Below, one piece after another: positions 1 through 4,752 of a stretch of DNA of 6,187 bases. This DNA is from Verrucomicrobiales bacterium (GTDB lineage Bacteria > Verrucomicrobiota > Verrucomicrobiia > Verrucomicrobiales > DEV007). Every line of letters starts with the position of its first letter. Within the stretch, counting starts at the first letter, position 1. The notes beneath the pieces were generated by a model, which worked only from the letters and a program-made list of their open reading frames with translations, made no database searches and had not been told where the DNA came from. The stretch covers positions 1-6,187 of the forward strand of contig JALRFZ010000526.1 in the NCBI GenBank assembly GCA_023253615.1, read 5' to 3'. Position numbers and translations under genes: made by a program.

Positions 1-135
1 CTTAGAGGCTGCAATCTTGATTGCTTCGCCAGTCTTTGGGTTGCGCCCCATTCGGGCTGCGCGTGAACCCAAGGAAAAGCTTCCAAAGCCTACCAATTGC
101 ATCGTATTACCCTTGGCAACGCTCGCCTTGATCGC
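1..135 (-). other. HU/IHF-family DNA-binding domain fragment in frame with ftsZ
   Basis: Residues 226-270 of the ftsZ reading frame read as the middle of a bacterial HU protein: end of helix 2 (IKASVAKGN), the first strands (QLVGFGSF, 238-245) and the DNA-binding arm [12 protein letters not shown] (250-261). The spacing G-F-x2-F-x4-R-x2-R-x-G-x-N-P-x-T fits the HU/IHF family signature, including the arm-tip proline (P258) that intercalates into DNA in known HU structures. Helix 1 is absent, and the C-terminal helix would lie beyond the edge. GC is about 52% in bases 1-120 against about 62% in the next 120, consistent with a different origin. The exact junction cannot be fixed, because the residues just before it (SALDA, 222-226) could belong to either family. 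An assembly chimera, an amplification chimera and a true fusion are all possible. Confidence 0.85.
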
Positions 136-810
136 ATCGAGAGCGGAAAGGAGATCGTCCATGCCGATCCGGCTGATGCCCGGGCGGAAAACCACGTTCA
201 TCGTCGCCCGGATGCTCTGGCTGATGATCTTGTCCGCGGCGGCGAAGGCCTGGGCGACACCGTCCTTCGGAACGATGAGTTCGCCCATTCGGTCGTTGTC
301 GAAAGTGATGACGGCGTTGGCATAACGCGAGATCTGCTCCAGTGCGCGATGAGCCTGCCCCATGCGGCGCTCCCCTTCAAACGTGAAAGGCATCGTCGCG
401 AACACGACCAGGAAGACCCCTTCTTCCCTCGCGATGCGGCAGACTTCGGGCGCGGCACCGGATCCGGTGCCCCCGCCGAGGCCCACGCAGACGAAAACCA
501 TTTTGCTGCTGCGGACGGACTTGCGGATCTCATCGACTGCCTCGATCGCCGCCTGCTTGCCGAGGGTCGGATCTCCGCCCGTACCCATGCCCTTGAGGAG
601 CGTGGACCCGAGCTGGATCTTCTGGCTCGACACCGAAGTCGACAACGCGCGAATATCCGTGTTCAAGGTCAGCAACTCGGCGTCGTCGCTGCCCTCGAGC
701 GCCATCCGGTCGAGCACGTTCGCTCCGGCACCACCGATGCCGATCACTTTGACGCCGAATTCCGAGGAGTCGGAAAACTCGCCCTGCTCCGCTTGATTGT
801 ATTCTATCAT
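1..810 (-). CDS. ftsZ: Cell division protein FtsZ, partial, with an HU-like C-terminal segment
   Basis: FtsZ is the tubulin-like GTPase that polymerises into the cytoplasmic division ring. The frame is open from ATG at 810 to the left edge (270 codons); an in-frame TAG at 838-840 excludes an earlier start. Seen: the T1 loop GIGGAGANV (residues 24-32), NTD (50-52), the tubulin signature GGGTGSG (112-118), [13 protein letters not shown] (141-153) and NDRM near 172-175. These match FtsZ through about residue 225. The T7 loop is unusual: RIGMDD (214-219) stands where most FtsZs have NxDFAD. From about residue 226 the protein stops resembling FtsZ and matches HU instead, so the usual second domain and C-terminal FtsA-binding peptide are missing. 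It lies downstream of ftsA, the normal place, and has its own GAGG site. Very sure of FtsZ for residues 1-225; the 3' part is suspect. Confidence 0.93.
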   Translation of the reverse strand, partial: MIEYNQAEQGEFSDSSEFGVKVIGIGGAGANVLDRMALEGSDDAELLTLNTDIRALSTSVSSQKIQLGSTLLKGMGTGGDPTLGKQAAIEAVDEIRKSVRSSKMVFVCVGLGGGTGSGAAPEVCRIAREEGVFLVVFATMPFTFEGERRMGQAHRALEQISRYANAVITFDNDRMGELIVPKDGVAQAFAAADKIISQSIRATMNVVFRPGISRIGMDDLLSALDAIKASVAKGNTMQLVGFGSFSLGSRAARMGRNPKTGEAIKIAASK

Positions 811-854
811 GGGGTTCGCCTCAGTTTGGTTGATCGACTAGGATTGTCAATCAT
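807..854 (-). CDS. Possible 15-codon leader ORF ahead of ftsZ
   Basis: An ATG at 854-852 starts a 15-codon ORF ([15 protein letters not shown]) ending in TGA at 809-807. The stop overlaps the ftsZ start in the ATGA arrangement typical of translationally coupled genes. A strong GGAGG (865-869) lies 10 bases upstream of its ATG, better matched than the ftsZ site itself. The peptide is basic and resembles nothing I know. If translated, it could deliver ribosomes to ftsZ; alternatively it is a chance ORF using purine-rich DNA in the spacer. Short ORFs arise easily by chance, so confidence is low. Confidence 0.2.
   Translation of the reverse strand: MIDNPSRSTKLRRTP
819..822 (-). promoter_or_regulatory. 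ftsZ ribosome-binding site
   Basis: GAGG on the minus strand, 8 bases upstream of the ATG at 810. Together with the in-frame stop at 838-840 it fixes the ftsZ start. It lies inside the possible leader ORF. Confidence 0.6.
831..853 (-). repeat. Imperfect inverted repeat in the ftsA-ftsZ spacer
   Basis: The arms 831-838 and 846-853 are complementary over 8 positions with one C-A mismatch, around a 7-base loop (839-845). In the mRNA this could form a small hairpin about 20 bases before the ftsZ ATG, between the GGAGG at 865-869 and the ftsZ site at 819-822. It could tune ftsZ translation or be a protein-binding dyad. No T-run follows, so it is not an intrinsic terminator. Short arms make chance formation quite possible. 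Confidence 0.3.
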
Positions 855-875
855 TTAGAAGTAACCTCCGAAATG

Positions 876-2084
876 TCATTTTCCTCCGCGGAAAATCTTC
901 TCCAACTTTTCACCCAATTTGGATAAAGGCCCCCTCTTGGGCTTTTGTTCATCAAGCAGTTGCGCGTACCGTATCAGACCAACGGGCGTCGCATACTGGG
1001 GGTTTTCAAAGAGTGCGGAAGGACCGGACATGGCGGCGGGACCGGATTTCTGCACCGGAATCCCGAAAACTTCTTCGGTCAAATCCGCGATTCCCCGCAT
1101 CAGGCTGGAACCACCGGTGAGAAAAATCCCCTTCCCGAGTCGACTCAGGTATCCGGCCTTGGCGAGCGGTTCGTAGACCACCGCGAGCAACTCCGTCACT
1201 CTCGCGTTCATGATCTGGTTGAGCAGTTCCTGGCTCACCTTCTTTCCTGATTCCCCTTCCACGGGGATGTCCACGTCGATCAGCCCCCGAAGCGAGGCGC
1301 TTCCGTGATTGACCTTCAATTTCTCCGCCCGCGCCAGGGGAATCTTCAGAACGAGGGCGATGTCGTTGGTGATGTGATCCCCCCCGATGGGCACGCAGCC
1401 GGATGCGACCACGGCACCGTCGATGAAGCAGATGTAATCGGTCGTACCGCCGCCGATATCGATGAGCAGCGCGCCCTCGTTCTTGGCCTCGCGATTGAGC
1501 ACCACCTGTGCGGCGGCGACCGGGGAAAAGACGATGTCCTCCACCTCCAGCGGCACCTCGCGGACACACTTGATCGCGTTCTGGATGCGGGTCTTCACAC
1601 CGTGGATGATGTGATAATCGGCCTCGAGCTTGCGCCCCAGCATCCCCACCGGATTGGGGATCTTGTCCTGCCCGTCGATGTAGTAGTGTTGGATGATCGA
1701 ATGAATGTAGCCGTTCTCCTTGGGAAGCGGCACGTCACGGGCGATCTTTTTCACCTCCTCCAGATCCTCGGGAGTGATCTCCATCTGCTCATCCGCCACC
1801 CGGATGGTGCCCCGGTTGTTCAAGCTCTGCACGTGCGATCCGGTGACGGCGAGGAACACGGTGTTGACCTCGACGTTGCTGCGCTCTTCGGCGCGCATGA
1901 GCGCGTCGTGGAGACAGGTCTGGACGGTCTCGGGATCGACGATCTCCCCCTTGCGGACCCCGGCGGACGGGTGTTGCCCCACCCCGAGGATCTTGATGGC
2001 CCCGTCACTCCGCACCTCCCCGACGACCATGCAGACCTTGGAGGTGCCGATTTCCAACCCGACGTAGATGTTCGATGCAGCCAT
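876..2084 (-). CDS. ftsA: Cell division protein FtsA
   Basis: FtsA is an actin-like ATPase that anchors FtsZ filaments to the cytoplasmic membrane and recruits later divisome proteins. The 402-residue protein has normal family length. Seen: phosphate-1 loop GLEIGTSKV (9-17), a stretch of about residues 84-165 in the position of the FtsA-specific 1C (SHS2) domain, phosphate-2 loop IDIGGGTTD (208-216), the adenosine-side motif GIFLTGGSSLMRGI (319-332), and a basic amphipathic C-terminal helix LSKLGEKLEKIFRGGK (387-402) that fits the membrane-targeting sequence. The start at 2084 puts the first actin strand directly at the N terminus. A GGAG at 2099-2102 lies 14 bases upstream, rather far for a ribosome site. 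ftsQ ends 49 bases upstream and ftsZ begins 65 bases downstream, the standard order. Nothing is missing; its partner peptide at the FtsZ C terminus, however, is not present in this window. Confidence 0.97.
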   Translation of the reverse strand: MAASNIYVGLEIGTSKVCMVVGEVRSDGAIKILGVGQHPSAGVRKGEIVDPETVQTCLHDALMRAEERSNVEVNTVFLAVTGSHVQSLNNRGTIRVADEQMEITPEDLEEVKKIARDVPLPKENGYIHSIIQHYYIDGQDKIPNPVGMLGRKLEADYHIIHGVKTRIQNAIKCVREVPLEVEDIVFSPVAAAQVVLNREAKNEGALLIDIGGGTTDYICFIDGAVVASGCVPIGGDHITNDIALVLKIPLARAEKLKVNHGSASLRGLIDVDIPVEGESGKKVSQELLNQIMNARVTELLAVVYEPLAKAGYLSRLGKGIFLTGGSSLMRGIADLTEEVFGIPVQKSGPAAMSGPSALFENPQYATPVGLIRYAQLLDEQKPKRGPLSKLGEKLEKIFRGGK

Positions 2085-2122
2085 GGATTTTGGGGACTCT
2101 CCGGAAGTTTAGAGATTCGAAC

Positions 2123-2146
2123 GGGAGGCGGGTTTATCCGCCTCTC
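2123..2146 (-). repeat. Hairpin spanning the ftsQ stop codon
   Basis: GAGGCGG (2125-2131) and CCGCCTC (2138-2144) form a perfect 7-bp stem. It extends outward through a possible G-U pair and one G-C pair to 2123-2146. The 6-base loop holds the ftsQ TAA (2134-2136). No T-tract follows on the minus strand, so a factor-independent terminator is unlikely. A partial attenuator, an mRNA-stabilising stem or chance in GC-rich DNA are the alternatives. Confidence 0.4.
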
Positions 2147-3201
2147 AAGATGGAGCGCAAATGTTTTTCCTGATCCGAGAGAGACGGTTCCACGGCGGGT
2201 GCGGCAGGCGCCGCGGGTGCGATCGTCCCGGCGCCATCGGCGGGTGCGGCGGGAGGGGGGCCGCCAGCCGGGGACGCGGCGGCTGCGGCGGCAAAGGTCA
2301 CCGGAATGTTCCGCTCTGCGGCCACGTTCACCGATGCCAGTTCGCGCCCGGACTCCTCCATCCGGCTCAGAATGAGCGAAAGATCCTCAAGACCACGCTG
2401 GTAATCATAGACCCCGAAGGTGACGCGGAGGCCGCTGGTATAGGCGCACTCAACGGCCCATTCGTCTCGGACCCGGAGTTCACGGAGCGTAAGCCCCTGC
2501 TCGACGAACCGCTTCTCGCTCTCGATGATCAATTTCAGGCCAGCCTGAACCCCCTCGGATTGGACCCGGGTCCCTTCCGCAGGTTCGGCGAGTTGGAAGG
2601 TCTCCACCACCGGCAGCGATTTCATGCCGTCATTGAGATCAAGGCAGCGGAAGAGGTGACCGTCTTCGTCGAGAAGGAAGCCACGCTCCATGTCCCAAGG
2701 CCGGACACCCAGCGGCGGCACGGATAGCCAGGCGACCGGGATGCGCTCGCGCACCGCGAGATGGAGGCGGTCGGGCAGCTCGCGGGTCACCGTTACTTTC
2801 TCCACCTGCGGCAGGGTCTCGATCTGGCTCTGGATCCGACCCAAATCCAGGTCCATCAAATTCAGCCCCGGCGCCACGTTCGCGATCTCGGCGAGGCGGG
2901 TCACACTGAGCACTCCGTCGGTCTGGACCTGCAGCGTCTTGAGCAGGAACTCCTCGTTCTTGAAAAAGACCTCGCCATACCCCCACTTCATGGCGACCGG
3001 GATACTCACGGAAAGACACGCGATGGCCGCCAACTTCACGGCCAAAAGCCTGCGGCGGATCCTCCGGCGCGGACTCAGCTTGGCAGCCGCGGGCTCGTCA
3101 TCAAACTTGAACCATTCCGTCTCGTCATCGGCACGACGACGAGCGAAAAGCTGTTTGAATCGAAACTTCCGGGCATTGCCTCGCTTTGATTTCTTTCGCA
3201 T
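2134..3201 (-). CDS. ftsQ: Cell division protein FtsQ (POTRA-domain divisome protein)
   Basis: FtsQ is a bitopic inner-membrane protein that links early and late divisome parts, binding FtsB/FtsL through its periplasmic part. The 355-residue protein has a long, strongly basic cytoplasmic N terminus (1-51, many Lys/Arg), one hydrophobic segment (about 52-71), a POTRA-like domain (about 86-153, with LQVQTDGVLS, GLNLMDLDL and the typical ELPDRLHLAVRERIPVAW) and the FtsQ beta domain to about 303, ending in VNVAAERNIPVTF. Then comes an unusual Ala/Pro/Gly-rich stretch (304-338) and a short polar tail. The start ATG overlaps the ddl stop by one base (TAATG), which implies translational coupling; no good separate ribosome site is seen. 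Identity rests on domain order and its position between ddl and ftsA, since FtsQ sequences diverge strongly. Confidence 0.92.
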   Translation of the reverse strand: MRKKSKRGNARKFRFKQLFARRRADDETEWFKFDDEPAAAKLSPRRRIRRRLLAVKLAAIACLSVSIPVAMKWGYGEVFFKNEEFLLKTLQVQTDGVLSVTRLAEIANVAPGLNLMDLDLGRIQSQIETLPQVEKVTVTRELPDRLHLAVRERIPVAWLSVPPLGVRPWDMERGFLLDEDGHLFRCLDLNDGMKSLPVVETFQLAEPAEGTRVQSEGVQAGLKLIIESEKRFVEQGLTLRELRVRDEWAVECAYTSGLRVTFGVYDYQRGLEDLSLILSRMEESGRELASVNVAAERNIPVTFAAAAAASPAGGPPPAAPADGAGTIAPAAPAAPAVEPSLSDQEKHLRSILRGG

Positions 3202-4127
3202 TAGTTAAACTCTAGCGAAAGTTCAATAATTTTCAAACAGAGATTGGCGTAATCGATCCCGACCGCGGCAGCCGCTTTGGGCAGCAGACTGCTCTGGGTC
3301 ATGCCTGGGATCGTGTTCACTTCGAGCACAAAGGGTTTCGAATCCGACACGCGCAGCAGCACATCCACCCGCGAGTAGACCTCGATGCCGAGCGAGCGGT
3401 GCGCCTTGAGTGCCTCCGCCTGAACAACTTGCGTCACCGCATCGGGCAGATCCGCCGGGCAGAAATAGTCCGTGCCCCCCTGCCCGGTCATCCAGGGATA
3501 CTTGTTCGAGATGTCGTAAAAGCCCGAACGCGGCTGGATGTGGATCACCGGCAGCACCTGGTCGCCGACGATGCCGACGGTCAGTTCTTTCCCGGAAATG
3601 AGCTCCTCGACGAGCAGATCGTCCGAGTATTTCGCGGCATCCGCAAAGGCTGCGGGCCATTGATCCGCCGAACGCACCAGATGCACCCCGACACTCGAGC
3701 CCTCGCGCGGAGGCTTGACGACGCAGGGAATGCCGATGGCTGCGGGCGGCTGGTCCGACTTCGAGGCGTAGATCACCTCCGATCCGGGCGTGATGACCCC
3801 GGCATCGAGGAAGCGCTGTTTGCTCAGCACCTTGTCGAAGGCAGTCTCCGAGCTGACCCGCCGCGCTCCGGTGTAGGGAATGCCGCGTCGCTCCATCTCC
3901 GCTTGAAGCTGGCCGTCTTCACCGAAGGTGCCGTGGATCACGTTGAACCCCAGATCGGTCCCGGCCGGCAGTTCGAAATCCGGTCCATGGACATCGATGA
4001 GAGTCACCTTGCCGACCCGGCCCTCCAGCGCACCGACGACCCCCTTCGCCGACGCGAGCGAGACTTCACGTTCCGATCCGGGGCCGCCCGCGAGGACGGC
4101 GATGTGCAGGGTGTTGATGGAAGGCAT
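3201..4127 (-). CDS. ddl: D-alanine--D-alanine ligase
   Basis: Ddl joins two D-alanines using ATP, in the cytoplasm, giving the dipeptide that MurF adds to the peptidoglycan precursor. The protein of 308 residues has normal length. Seen: GGPGSEREVSLAS (14-26; E19 matches the conserved substrate-binding Glu), HGTFGEDGQLQ (65-75), the ATP-grasp KPPREGSSVGV (138-148), EELISGKELTVG (174-185), FYDISNKY (203-210), whose Tyr is the residue associated with D-Ala-D-Ala rather than D-lactate specificity, and RVDVLL...EVNTIPGMTQSSLLP (253-283) with the metal-binding Glu and Asn. I chose ATG at 4127 because the fold begins at once (LHIAVLAGG); the frame is open further, to an ATG at 4355, but those 76 residues look nothing like Ddl and would overlap the toxin gene. 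No clear ribosome site precedes 4127. The stop overlaps the ftsQ start. Confidence 0.96.
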   Translation of the reverse strand: MPSINTLHIAVLAGGPGSEREVSLASAKGVVGALEGRVGKVTLIDVHGPDFELPAGTDLGFNVIHGTFGEDGQLQAEMERRGIPYTGARRVSSETAFDKVLSKQRFLDAGVITPGSEVIYASKSDQPPAAIGIPCVVKPPREGSSVGVHLVRSADQWPAAFADAAKYSDDLLVEELISGKELTVGIVGDQVLPVIHIQPRSGFYDISNKYPWMTGQGGTDYFCPADLPDAVTQVVQAEALKAHRSLGIEVYSRVDVLLRVSDSKPFVLEVNTIPGMTQSSLLPKAAAAVGIDYANLCLKIIELSLEFN

Positions 4128-4158
4128 GGCAGTTGGGAAAATGATTCGGAGAGGAGGT

Positions 4159-4458
4159 TTAGAAACGGTTGAGCCCGAGGGAGGGATGGCGGCGATCGTG
4201 TCGCAAAACCAGCACCCGGATCCCACATGGCGTCTCGCGGAAGAGGAAGTGATAAGGAAAACCGGGAAGGTTCGCGCGTCGCAAGATCCCGGAGGCTGGA
4301 TGGAAGAGACGCGGAGTCTCTCGCGCTTTTTCCGCGAAATGCAGAAATGTTTCAAAGAACCGGTCCGCCACCGAGGAAGTCGCCTCTTCGCGGTAATAAC
4401 GCAGGATGGCGTCCATGTCGCGCTGTACCAGCCTGTGGGAAATGATCTCGCGCTCCAT
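4159..4458 (-). CDS. RelE/ParE-family toxin of a type II toxin-antitoxin pair
   Basis: The 99-residue product has the size and layout of the RelE/ParE superfamily: an N-terminal two-helix hairpin (about 8-48, with DMDAILRYYREEA and VADRFFETF), then strands around RRANLPGFPYHFLF (60-73) and a conserved C-terminal strand IRVLVLRHDRRHP (80-92). The Arg/His-rich end is typical of the plasmid-stabilisation ParE-like branch, whose members act on gyrase or on ribosome-bound mRNA; which target applies here cannot be told. The ATG overlaps the stop of the upstream gene by one base (TGATG), the usual antitoxin-first arrangement. It ends 31 bases before ddl and is co-oriented with the cell-wall operon. 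No frameshift or obvious loss of conserved residues is seen, so it may be functional. Confidence 0.88.
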   Translation of the reverse strand: MEREIISHRLVQRDMDAILRYYREEATSSVADRFFETFLHFAEKARETPRLFHPASGILRRANLPGFPYHFLFRETPCGIRVLVLRHDRRHPSLGLNRF

Positions 4459-4670
4459 CAGCGGCCGAAGGCTGCTTTGAACGCTTCCAAGGTCATGGCC
4501 GAGGAGGGATCCGCCTCCAATTCGGCATCCCTCCGGAGCGCTTCCGCCACACCCGCGTCCTCGTCGTGCAAAACCGCAGGCAGCGAATCCAACAGGTGCG
4601 CCGCCAATCGGGCCCTCTGGTCTTCAGGGAGCAGCAGGGCTTGTTCTTCGACCTCGAGCAGAGTAGCCAT
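4458..4670 (-). CDS. Antitoxin, addiction-module component family
   Basis: A 70-residue acidic helical protein. The pattern LLEVEEQALLLPEDQRARLAAHLLDSL (4-30), then AEALRRDAELEAD (42-54) and a short C-terminal LEAFKAAF, is that of the small addiction-module antitoxins (Unstab_antitox type) paired with RelE/ParE-like toxins. In such pairs the C-terminal part usually wraps and neutralises the toxin; I infer the same here. ATG at 4670 gives the normal family length. The frame extends upstream to an ATG at 4808, but that part is Trp/Arg/Ser-rich, unlike the family, and would overlap murB. No Shine-Dalgarno sequence is visible before 4670. Autoregulation by the complex is common in the family, but no operator can be proven here. 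Confidence 0.85.
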   Translation of the reverse strand: MATLLEVEEQALLLPEDQRARLAAHLLDSLPAVLHDEDAGVAEALRRDAELEADPSSAMTLEAFKAAFGR

Positions 4671-4729
4671 GGGAAAATAGGTTAGGGTTTTTACCAAGTT
4701 TCGCAATGCGGGATTTGTCACCAGAGAGG

Positions 4730-4748
4730 GTCGGGTCCACCACCCGAC
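4730..4748 (-). terminator. Hairpin just downstream of murB (weak terminator candidate)
   Basis: GTCGGGT (4730-4736) and ACCCGAC (4742-4748) form a perfect 7-bp stem with a 5-base loop, beginning 4 bases after the murB stop codon. No T-run follows on the minus strand, so an intrinsic terminator is doubtful. It may partly terminate, protect the mRNA 3' end, or be an operator-like dyad ahead of the antitoxin gene, which starts 59 bases further on. Confidence 0.35.
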
Positions 4749-4752
4749 AGGT

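Noticed and set aside
828..850. Promoter ahead of ftsZ, from a perfect TTGACA at 850-845 on the minus strand
   Set aside because: No acceptable -10 element is found at 16-18 bases spacing, and the hexamer lies within the inverted repeat, so a promoter is not supported.
97..858. Plus-strand ORF (253 codons) opposite ftsZ
   Set aside because: The minus strand carries unmistakable FtsZ motifs over the same bases; the plus-strand product resembles nothing.
1305..2375. Long plus-strand ORF (356 codons) opposite ftsA
   Set aside because: It lies antisense to a clear ftsA and has no recognisable domain; long open antisense frames are expected in GC-rich coding DNA.
4128..4355. N-terminal extension of ddl to an ATG at 4355
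   Set aside because: The 76 extra residues do not look like Ddl and would overlap most of the toxin gene in another frame; ATG at 4127 gives normal family length.
4671..4752. Promoter for the toxin-antitoxin pair
   Set aside because: TTGCGA at 4708-4703 (minus strand) has only a very poor -10 partner; one may exist but cannot be identified by eye.
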